A DNA stretch of 64,000 nucleotides, from NCBI RefSeq assembly GCF_043290135.1, contig NW_027464589.1:1741001-1805000 (forward strand), given 5' to 3'. Source of the DNA: Rhipicephalus microplus. Its lineage: Eukaryota > Arthropoda > Arachnida > Ixodida > Ixodidae. Positions 1 through 8,889 of the stretch are shown here, piece by piece (within the stretch, counting starts at the first letter, position 1; each line of letters begins with the position of its first letter). The notes under the pieces are model-generated. The model was not told the origin of the DNA. It did no database searches and saw only the letters and a list, made by a program, of their open reading frames with translations. The position numbers were made by a program, and so were the translations under genes.

Positions 1-1232
1 CTGCCGCGTACGAAAAAATATTTGCAGACCCCACGTATAGTCGGAATCGATGGTATGTGAAGCATGAATGAGGAACGTTAGTAGGTCTCTCTCAAATCAG
101 CACGTTACGACGCGGTGGTAAAATACTGGCAGACCCCACGTACAGTGGGAATCGATAATATGTGAAGCACAAATGAGAAATGTTGATATGTCACTTTAAA
201 ATCAGCACAACGTTACGAGGTGGAGATAAATGATGCCGTACATGACTTGTGTGTCATGATTATCATGCTTGAATGTGTCGTTCATCTTCGTAATCCATTC
301 ACGTCACGTGATACCAAATTTTGTATATGTGCAGCTAGCGAAACAGCCGCGAGGACGCTATGAGCATGGTATGTTTTGATGTGCTTACATGACACACGTG
401 TCAGGATTATCATGTTTGCACCAGTCATATACCTTCGTCATCAATTGACGTCACGTGACACCTAATTTGATATACGCGGAGCTAGTGAAACGGCCACGAG
501 TGTATCATGAAGGGCCCAATATACTCCTATGTAGCGTTGACGCACGCGCACGCTGGGCACAGCGACGCTACGTTAGCAAAACGCGAGCACTCTTAGTCTG
601 ACGCCAGGCACGACCAGCGTCCCTCGGCGTGGCCCGACAGCAACCGGTGCGAAATGCAACATGCTGCATTTCGCGCCGATGCGTTACCCACGCAACACTG
701 CGTCTCCCTCTTTTCATGACGGAGGGACGCCGGACTTGCATGCGTAAAAGCTCGTTCGGATGCGTAATTCGAGTCCCGTAATACCAAACTTGGTATAACT
801 GAAGCTAGCGAAACGGCCGCTAGCGCATCATGTAGTCGTGTTGTTACAATTCACGAATCTCATGATTATCATGATTATCATGTTTGCACCCGTCACATAC
901 CTTCGTCATTCATTCACGTACCGTAATACCAAGTTTGGTATATGTGATGCTACCGAAACGGCCGCGATCGCATCATGAGCATGGCATGTAGTCATGTTGT
1001 TACATGACACGCATGTAATGATTTTCATGTTGGGGTCTGTCACTTGTTTTCGCCATGCAATAATGCCATACCATACCAGTTTTGCAAAACGCCATGTGAA
1101 CGAAACCCCCGCAGGAGATGCAGGACCATGAAATGCAAATTATGATATTCATGTGATACATATCATGATTTTCATGTTACGGCTAGTCAAATATGTTCTT
1201 CATACAGTCATGTTATGCCATACCATGTTTTG
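1..1232 (+). repeat. Satellite-like tandem repeat, unit about 147 bp (5' part)
   Basis: Diverged units recur with the order: TCATGATTATCATG, then CATATACCTTCGTCAT, then GTCACGTGATACCAAATTT, then GCTAGCGAAACGGCCGCGAG. The same landmark falls at about 254 and 401, giving a period near 147 bp. Later units are interrupted by about 250 bp of unrelated sequence (roughly 515-765). A variant unit with a CCATACCAGTTTTGCA-type core lies at about 1040-1200. No coding signal is seen. The same units resume at 1335-1660 and 6126-7010, so the LINE at 1661-6125 inserted into this array. Confidence 0.75.
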
Positions 1233-1334
<102 letters not shown>

Positions 1335-1660
1335 CCCTCAAAGTCACAGAAGTTCGCTAAGAAAGGCGCCGTACATGACTTGCTCGTCGTGATTATCATG
1401 TTTGAACGTGTCATTTACTTTCGTCGTCAATTTACGTCACGTGATACCAAATTGTGTATGTGTGGAGCTATCTAATTGGCGGCAAGTGCACTATGAGCGT
1501 AGCATGTAGTCATGTTGCACATGGCACACATGTCCTGAATAGAGTGTATGAAACTGTCGTTTACCTATGTTATTCATTCGCGTCACGTGATACCCAATTT
1601 GGTATATGTAAGGCTAGCAAAACGGCCGCAAGCGCATCATGAGCGTAATATATTATATAG
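1335..1660 (+). repeat. Satellite-like tandem repeat, continued up to the LINE 5' end
   Basis: Two more units of the roughly 147-bp repeat (landmarks near 1393 and 1530). The second unit breaks off after GCGCATCATGAGCGTAAT at the 5' end of the inserted LINE, and the missing continuation (TGTCATGTT...) reappears at about 6126. This defines the insertion point. Confidence 0.7.
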
Positions 1661-1872
1661 GGGTACGACGCCGCATCTGCGATGGGTGACTCACGACCAC
1701 TGCTGTTACAGGTTGCGGTCATCTGGGCTGCTTGCTCCTGGGTCCCCGGATCCTGCGAACTGGCTGGCACCGACCGCCTGCCTCTTCCTTGGCCTACCGA
1801 AACCCTTCTGAGGCCTAACTTGGATGAAATCGGCGCCTCAATCTGGCAACGCGGAACTTCCGTATCGCCTCA

Positions 1873-1921
1873 TGACGTCAACTGGGGAGTATATAAGCGC
1901 CATCCTTCAGCCGCCTACTTT
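1873..1921 (+). promoter_or_regulatory. Internal LINE promoter: CRE palindrome plus TATA box
   Basis: A perfect TGACGTCA (1873-1880) lies just upstream of TATATAAG (1890-1897). About 30 bp after the TATA box begins a 54-bp sequence (1922-1975) that duplicates the very first 54 bp of the element (1661-1714). The position expected for a TATA-driven start is thus the sequence found at the element's own 5' end. I infer that transcripts start near 1922 and that the upstream 261-bp unit is an extra promoter monomer, similar in logic to mouse L1 monomers. Confidence 0.6.
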
Positions 1922-1942
1922 GGGTACGACGCCGCATCTGCG

Positions 1943-2854
1943 ATGGGTGACTCACGACCACTGCTGTTACAGGTTAGTTATATGAGGGGTGCTGCCTGTA
2001 CCAAGTGTAGTCATTCCTGTCTCATTGCAGTGTCGTGCCCACCAGAGTTTTGCGATGTGCTGAAGCGAGTGTTTTGTTTGCCGTATAAGGTGGGCTCTGA
2101 TGCCTTGAGGACATTGCTTATGCTTTCTGGTGACGTCGAGTCGAATCCGGGACCAATGAGCAAAACTGAAGCTGATTCGTTTGCTTCGGCATTAGAAACA
2201 ATAAAAAAACTTGAAGCTGATCACACCGCGATGTCGGCTGACCTGAAACGACTAAGTGGCGAGCACGAGACTACTAAAAATGAGATCAAATTACTCAATG
2301 CTAAAATCGCTGCCCTCGAGGCAACACTTGCTTTGCGAAATAACGCAGAAGGACCCACTGACAATGCTTTGCTGCACGTTTCGGATCGGCTGACGGAAAT
2401 CGCGTCTAGATGCGACAATGCTGAAAATAGGCAGCGGCGGTCAAACCTTCTCTTCTTTGGAATTGAGGATAGCGAACCAGAGGATTGGGCCCAGTTCGAG
2501 GAAAAAATAATTAACTTTTGCTCTGAACGACTCGACATAACAACTAGTGCACAGTTTGAACGGGTTCACAGGCTTGGCAGGTTCACCGAGGGAAAAAACA
2601 GACCAATAATTGCAAAACTAACCTTCTTCAAAGATAAACAGCAGATTTTGTCTTCTGCACGCAAACTAAAAGGTTCAACATTTTCAGTCGGCGAAGATTT
2701 TTCGCCGGCGACGCGACAGGCCAGGCGCAAATTAGTGAGCTTTGCCAAAGCCCAAAATAAGGCTTTCAAAGTGTCAGTTGACAGGTTGCACATTGATAAA
2801 AAAACATACGTCTATGACATCAACATGAACGCAGTTGTGCTATCAAGCAGATAG
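1943..2854 (+). CDS. LINE ORF1 protein with N-terminal 2A-terminated leader, coiled coil and RRM-like domain
   Basis: Predicted nucleic-acid-binding chaperone of the LINE ribonucleoprotein. I chose the ATG at 1943 because it lies 21 nt after the inferred transcription start and has G at -3 and +4. The frame is also open from an ATG at 1682 in the upstream monomer. The first 70 residues form a cysteine-containing leader ending in a 2A motif (GDVESNPG|P, 2129-2155), immediately followed by Met. Then comes a heptad-rich segment (from SALETIKKLEADHTAMSAD, about codons 78-130 from this ATG), then an L1 ORF1-like RRM region with RRSNLLFFGI and ERVHRLGRF and the C-terminal pattern RPIIAKLTFFKDKQQIL. 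It ends at TAG 2852-2854, in the same frame as ORF2. It looks intact. Confidence 0.8.
   Translation: MGDSRPLLLQVSYMRGAACTKCSHSCLIAVSCPPEFCDVLKRVFCLPYKVGSDALRTLLMLSGDVESNPGPMSKTEADSFASALETIKKLEADHTAMSADLKRLSGEHETTKNEIKLLNAKIAALEATLALRNNAEGPTDNALLHVSDRLTEIASRCDNAENRQRRSNLLFFGIEDSEPEDWAQFEEKIINFCSERLDITTSAQFERVHRLGRFTEGKNRPIIAKLTFFKDKQQILSSARKLKGSTFSVGEDFSPATRQARRKLVSFAKAQNKAFKVSVDRLHIDKKTYVYDINMNAVVLSSR
2129..2155 (+). other. 2A (ribosome skipping) motif in ORF1
   Basis: Codons read G-D-V-E-S-N-P-G-P, matching the canonical D(V/I)ExNPG|P signature, preceded by a leucine-rich stretch (RTLLMLS) as in active 2A sequences. In known 2As the ribosome skips the Gly-Pro bond and releases the upstream peptide. 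2A-like sequences have been described near the N-terminus of APE-type non-LTR elements. Here it would release a 70-residue leader and leave ORF1p starting with Pro-Met. Confidence 0.85.
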
Positions 2855-5683
2855 CTAAAGTCGAACAAGTCCTTGCAAGATCCCAATGTGACTTCACTTC
2901 ATACCATTCCTACACTATCGCTGTCATCTACTCATATCCGCAGCCTGGTGCAGAAACGGGATTTAGTCTGCTCATTTCTAGATGACAGCGACTGCTACAT
3001 ACTTGCCCTTACTGAAACGTGGCTAAACCCAGATATCTCCGATATCGAAATTTTTCCTGATCGCAACAACTTCCACATATATCGAAATGACCGTAAAAAT
3101 AAGCGTGGCGGAGGTGTACTTCTTGCAGTAAGAAAGACTGTGCAATCATATGCTATCAATGTTCACTCTGATTTAGAAATGATCTGAGTTGCCTGTGTTA
3201 CAAAGTTCACCACACTACTTATCGGATATTGCTACCGGCCCCCTGATTGTTCCCATTCATTTGTAGACGACTTGCGCAGTAGCATAACCCAGGCCACTAA
3301 TTTATGTCGCACCGACGCCATCTACATTTTCGGCGACTTTAACTTTCCCGGAATAGATTGGATCCAACTGTCTTCCTCTTGCCGCAATTCCACGGAATTT
3401 ATAAACCTTGCATTAGATTTTAACCTATCTCAAATAGTAAACCAGCCTACGCGCGGCTCTAACATCCTTGACCTAATTCTTACGACAGTTCCTGAAACAG
3501 TAGGTACCGTTCTTAACATAGATGGTTTTAGCGACCACAGCCTCCTCCAAGTAACTCTTAACATTCCGCTACCTTTCTCCGGCACCGACCACAAAAATAT
3601 TCGCGACTATAGTAAGGCCAATTACAGCCAATTTAATGCCGAACTCGAAATTTTTTACAACGACACATTCCTACCCCTTTTCGACCGTCGTTCAGTAAAT
3701 GATAACTGGGTGCTGTACCGAGATAAACTATGCACACTAACTAATCAGTATGTCCCCCTCGTAAAAGTGAAAAACGATAAAACAAACCCATGGTTTACGA
3801 AATCTCTCAGGCGACTCAGAAATAAAAAGAAACGTTTATACCGCACAGCTAAACGCCATGACACGCCCTCCGCGTGGCAGACATACAAGAATTTTATGAA
3901 AAGCTATTGCGCGTCAGTACAATCTGCTAAACTTAAATATTATTCTGTCGATCTACCTTCCCTCTTGAAATTAAATTCCAAGAAGTTCTGGTCACTTGTT
4001 TCTCCTCAACAACATGGCCAACAAATATCTTTGCTAGATGATGACCATGTCCCTCTTTCAGATAGTCATTGCTCATCAGCATTTAACGCATTTTTTTCAT
4101 CCGTTTTCACCCTGGAAGACCATTCCGACGTACCATACGTTTCCGAACTAGACATTTCATGCATGAAACCTATAGAAATAACTGCCGAGGGTATTGCTCT
4201 ACTAGTTAATAACCTCAAGCTTTCCACTTCAGCCGGCATCGACGACATTAATTCTAAAATTCTCAAAAACACCGCCTCCGTTTTTGTTAACATTTTGTAT
4301 CTCCTTTTCAGGCAATCTTTAGCGACAGGTCAACTCCCTTCTGACTGGAAAATTGGTAAAATAGTGCCTGTGTTTAAAACCGGTAATAAGCATTTACCCG
4401 AAAGTTACCGTCCAATTTCTCTTACATGTATATGCTGCAAACTTCTTGAGCACATAATCGCTTCCCATGTTTTCCGACACTTAGAACCAAATAATTTCTT
4501 CTTTCTGAACCAACACGGATTCAGAAAGGGTTTTTCTTGCGAAACACAGCTGCTAGAACTAACAACCGAGCTGCATTCCAATATGAACAGTAACCTTCAG
4601 ACTGATTGTATCTTCCTCGATTTTTCTAAAGCCTTCGATCGCGTAGCCCATTGCCGTCTGATTTCTAAATTATCTGCCCTCCGATTAGACTCTCTTACGC
4701 TATCTTGGCTTCGCAACTTTCTTTCACTTCGTCAGCAGTTTACTATAATTAACAATTCCCCTTCCCCTCTTTCCCACGTAACTTCTGGCGTTCCACAAGG
4801 ATGCGTCCTCGGCCCCCTACTGTTTTTAATCGATATAAATGATCTGTCAAATAACATATCTTCCTGCATGCGTATTTTCGCAGATGATTGCAGAATTTAC
4901 TGTCCTATATCATCCCCCGACGACCACTTAACTCTACAAAGCGACCTTCACCGCATTAATGACTGGTGTAACAAATGGTTAATGTCCCTGAACACGGAAA
5001 AATGTAAAATATTCTCCTTTACGCGCAAACAAAACGTTTGCACTTTCCACTACACTATCAATAATTCTGCACTATCACAGGCATCATCCTATAAGTATCT
5101 TGGTGTCCATTTCACACCCAATCTCTCCTGGTCTCACCGCATCACCACCATTAGCGCGAAATCCTCCAAGTCCTTAGGATATCTACGCCGTAATTTACAT
5201 AGCTGTCCCGCTCACGTCCGTCAACTAGCCTATCAAACCTTTGTCCGTCCCCAGCTTGAATTTGCCACTCCTATCTGGTCCCCTTATCGCAACTACTTAA
5301 TTAACATGCTTGAAGCTATTCAGAATAGGGCGGCCCGTTTCATTTCACGCAATCATGACTATCACAGCAGCATAACGCAAATTAAAAACAATCTTTCTCT
5401 TCAACCCCTGAGCACTCGTCGCGACATTTCCCTTCTTTGCCTCTTTCACAAATACGTGTACACCAACAGACCCCTCCCACTCCACCTCGATGTTCCTTCC
5501 ATTACTTCACGTAGGTTGCACAATCACTTCAGTTTCAAGCGATTATACGGGGCAACTGATTCATTCAACTCATCTGCTCTTCCTCGCGCCATACGTTTGT
5601 GGAATGGTCTTCCAGATTACATCGCATCTGTATCAGACAATAATTCTTTCCGTCAGTTGCTGCTTACTCTCTTCTCACAATAG
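2855..5683 (+). pseudogene. LINE ORF2: AP endonuclease plus reverse transcriptase, one premature stop
   Basis: The endonuclease domain shows LALTETWL (about 3004-3028), RGGGVLLAV, GDFNFPGIDW (3332-3361) and a SDHS motif (about 3530). The RT shows DWKIGKIVPVFKTG, YRPISLT, QHGFRKG, FLDFSKAFDRV, SGVPQGCVLGPLL (about 4784-4822) and catalytic FADD (4877-4888). The C-terminus ends with LPRAIRLWNGLP. One in-frame TGA at 3185-3187 interrupts the endonuclease after LEMI; relatives usually have Trp there, so TGG to TGA is likely. The rest of the frame, 3188-5683, is open. No in-frame ATG precedes the endonuclease: after the ORF1 TAG the frame continues directly, so ORF2 expression would need stop readthrough or re-initiation. 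The GPLLFLID segment has Asp where Tyr is common. Confidence 0.85.
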
Positions 5684-6125
5684 ACTTGCCACTGTTCTGC
5701 ACGTGTCGGATTTTGTGCCCGATTATGTTTGTTGCACACTGGAAATGTTTTCTGTATATGGGCATAGGTTCTGCGTTTTTTGGTGCTTTTTCTATTGTAT
5801 GTTCTGCAACTTATAAACAAATAACGGCACGTCGTTGAGGTAAAGCCAGCTGGCTATCTTTGGTTGATGTCGCCTTCATATGCTATAATGACTGTATTCA
5901 GTTCCCACTGTCGTGTGTGCACTATGAAATCGCCTTTTCTTTTTTCTTGTTATCGCCTGTTAACTTCAACTTATATTGCAATCCGCGTCATACTTTCATT
6001 GTGCTGATACGCTTTGTAACGCGTGAATTATTTTGTGTGATCTGTAAAACTTCACCAATTACCCCCCTTACTCAATGCCCTCTTAAGGTCCTGTAAGGAT
6101 TTTTCAATAAATAAATAAATAAATA
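5684..6125 (+). repeat. LINE 3' UTR and (AAATA)n tail
   Basis: AT-rich non-coding 3' region with an AATAAATAAATAAAT tail ending near 6125, typical for CR1/L2 3' termini recognised by their own RT. Small open frames here (5490-5816, 5860-6096) have no recognisable content and are treated as chance. Confidence 0.75.
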
Positions 6126-7010
6126 TATTGTCATGTTCTTACATCACAAGGATCTCATCGTTATGATTTTTGCAGCAGTCATATACCTTCGTCATTCATT
6201 GACGTAAAGTAACATAAAATTTGGTATATTTAAAGCTAGTGAAAGGACCGCGAGCGCAGTGTGATCATAGCATGTTGTCATGTTACATGACACGCTTGTC
6301 ATAAATTATATGTTTGGACGTGTCATTTATTATCGTTGACCGTCACGTCACGTAATAACAAATTTGGGATATGGTATGCTAGCTAAGCTGCCATGAACAC
6401 GTCACGAGCAGGGCTTGTAGTCATGTTACTACATGACATGCATCTCCTGATTATCACGCTTGCACCTGTCACATACCTTTGTCATCCATTTACTTCTCGT
6501 CATACCAAATTTCGTATATTTGAAGTTAGCGAAATAGCCGTGAGTGTATCTTGAGTGTGGCATGCAGTGATGTCCTAACATGAGGCGCATCTCATGACTA
6601 TCATGGTTGAACCAGTCACATACCTTCGTAATGAATCCACGTCCCGTAATACCAAATTTCGCGTATATGTGAAGACAGCGAAAGGAGTGCTAGCTCACCA
6701 TCAGCGTAGCATGTACTCATGACTCATAACTTGCATGACATGCATGTAATGATTTCAACGTTAGGATCTGTTACTTGTCTTCGCCATGAAGTCATGTCAA
6801 ATCATACCAGTTTTTCAGAATACCATGTGAACTAAACGACTGCAAGAGCAGCAAGACCCTGAAATGTAAATCATGACGTTCATTACCTCAATATCACGAT
6901 AATATAGTTATGACCAGTCGATGATGCCTGCCAAACAGTCATCCTAGGCCATACCAAATTTCGTATCAATACCATTAACGAAACGGCCAAGAATGCTAAA
7001 AGTCGTAGGT
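6126..7010 (+). repeat. Satellite-like tandem repeat, 3' part
   Basis: Same diverged units of about 147 bp as 1-1660, with landmarks such as CATATACCTTCGTCATTCATTG, ACCAAATTTGGTATAT-type cores and GCTAGC...GCCGCGAGCG. A variant unit at about 6745-6900 matches the variant at 1040-1200, so the array organisation repeats on both sides of the LINE. Confidence 0.7.
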
Positions 7011-7110
7011 GGACAGACAAATAGATATAGATAGATAATTTGATTGATTGATTGATTGATAGATAGATAGATAGATACAATCGAAGTCGCCGAAGTTTGC
7101 AAAGAAATGC
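7011..7110 (+). repeat. Short GATA/GATT microsatellite with conserved flank
   Basis: Tracts of TAGATA, GATT and GATA (about 7020-7078) followed by CAATCGAAGTCGCCGAAGTT. The flank matches the one after the (GATA)n at 1334 and the inverted copy near 26745-26780. Confidence 0.7.
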
Positions 7111-8640
7111 TTCGTATTTAAAATGTTTGAGCTAAATAGGTGGATTCCTGCAATGAACACTTGAAGAAAGAGGTACGAATTTCTACCCGGTTATCGGACG
7201 CCCGCGGAACCGCCATGAAGTGCTTGCTGGTTCACTCGCCAGAACGACGGCGTGAATAAGAGCCGACGCAACAGCTCCGAGCTCTACGTAAAAAAAAAAA
7301 TGGAAACCCAGTCGACTGTTGCGTTGTTATTTGCCATGGATGTGAAGGACTTCAGTCGGGTTAATTTCCGCAGCTTTCGCAAAGCATAAAGGTGAGAGTA
7401 CAGGATTCAGGCTGTCGAGAACGTGTTGGCTAAGCGAATTTCTCGCGTTCTCCCATGCCGGTCACATGAGAAAGTGTAATAATGAAGGCGTCCTGTTATT
7501 GTTCTGAGTAGCCTGGACGAATAACCGCGGTGACTTTAATTATGAAGCCTAACAGAGCTTCTGACCGTGGTGCACGCCGTGCAACTGTACACAGGTGACG
7601 TGCGCGATCAACATCGCACACACTGCGACCGCCGAAAATCTGAAATTCTTGCCACCACACAGCACTACGCATGAAGGCACCAAGTAGCGGCTTTAACCAG
7701 GAAACGCGAACTGGTACGTCATACAGGTAAATTGCAAAATGATCGCGACCCCAATCAGGTTTTTCTTGCCTTTGGTCTCCGTGATCGCCAGAATACTCTG
7801 AGAGGCCTCGACTTTGCCTTTTGTTTTTCATTGAGCACGTAGACACGCATGTTTTACCATTAGTAGTATATACAAAAGCTAGACAACCGTCAAAAGAACA
7901 TTCTAGCAATAGTTTAATTCACAGGAGGTGATATATCAATGGAGAATGCAACTACGAAGACAAATATCATCAGGGTCATCTGTGCTGGAGAAACCGAGCT
8001 TCGTACCACTGATCGTAAGATACATTGCTCGTCTATGTACTTCATCGCTTTGACATCATCTGTATACCCACCTTTGACGGATCTGGGCGTTGAAGAACGC
8101 TAGTCAGAGTGCTTGCCTCGAACTCGATGTCACGCGATGATCTCTTGCATTTAATCAGCAGCACATTGAAATACTGAAACATTTTTTGCGTTGTACCTGC
8201 AGTTCACTTTGATGAGCTTCAAAATTTTCTGAAGTGAGGTTGGATTGACGAAAGAAGCCTGCCAGGTCCTTGATTTTCAAAAAGCAGTGCCTCAAGACAA
8301 ACAAAACAGGATGGACTCTGCACGTTCACTTGTGCTCAGCTCTTTTTGCACAACCCATTTATGACCAGCGCGTTGATGGGGGTGCTGATGGCGGCGTCTT
8401 CCGCAGCGCCGCCTGGGTAGAGTCTGACGTCTATGTTCGTTGTTTGGGAGAAGTAAGACGAATGCCACCTTTGGTCATTTCTACCTGCTTGCGCTCGCGT
8501 GTTCTGCATACTATGCACGACAGGCCCAAAGGAGGCCTCATCGGCTACCGAGTAATTATCAAGGATGAATGGATAGCTACTATGAGCGTCTTCTCTATAA
8601 CGCGGCGGCTGGAAGTGTCGCCAGGCTTGACAAACGAGCA
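7111..8640. other. Region without a recognisable gene
   Basis: I see no conserved domain. A 137-codon minus frame (7496-7909) and overlapping 101- and 125-codon frames (8336-8641 minus, 8270-8647 plus) have no recognisable motifs. The part around 8380-8640 (ending TGGATAGCTACTATGAGCGTC) looks like a dispersed tick repeat, but there is no second copy in this window to prove it. Confidence 0.4.
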
Positions 8641-8764
8641 AAAATAAATATTTTACCTTTTTATGGGCAAAGCTCCTAAAGCCATGGGTCTGTCGCTCCT
8701 AGCTCGTACCTGACCGCCTAGTTGGATGACTCACTCAGCAGGTGTGGACGGTTGGACCAACCGA

Positions 8765-8882
8765 CAAATGACAGACAAACAGACAGACGATTGGACAGAT
8801 GGACGAGCAAACAGACAGAAAGACGGGCGGATCGCCGGACGGATGGATGGATGGATGGAGAGAGACAGACAGACAGACTACA
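8765..8882. repeat. GACA/GATG-rich simple repeat
   Basis: Degenerate tetranucleotide tract (GACA, GATG, GGAC variants) rich in purines on the plus strand. It creates long frames on both strands with Asp/Arg/Thr or Ser/Val/Leu repeats that should not be called as genes. Confidence 0.85.
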
Positions 8883-8889
8883 CAAACCT

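Larger units (their letters stand above)
1661..6125 (+). mobile_element. Nearly full-length CR1/L2-type non-LTR retrotransposon (LINE)
   Basis: About 4.46 kb: a 5' promoter unit, ORF1 (coiled coil plus RRM-like fold), ORF2 (apurinic endonuclease plus reverse transcriptase), a 3' UTR of about 420 bp and an (AAATA)n tail of the kind found at CR1/L2 3' ends. Coding capacity is disrupted by only one TGA in ORF2, which suggests a young insertion. It is flanked on both sides by the same satellite. A long target-site duplication is not obvious; a short AT-rich one (around TAATAT / AATATAT) is possible. The clade assignment comes from reading RT and endonuclease motifs by eye, so L2 or CR1 cannot be separated without a tree. 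Confidence 0.85.

Noticed and set aside
1970..2030. Possible small intron in the LINE 5' region (CAG|GTTAGT donor, CTCATTGCAG acceptor)
   Set aside because: Removing the 58 bp would shift the frame of the leader away from the 2A motif, while the unspliced frame is fully open.
7496..7909. 137-codon minus frame
   Set aside because: No recognisable domain, no splice context, composition not clearly coding.
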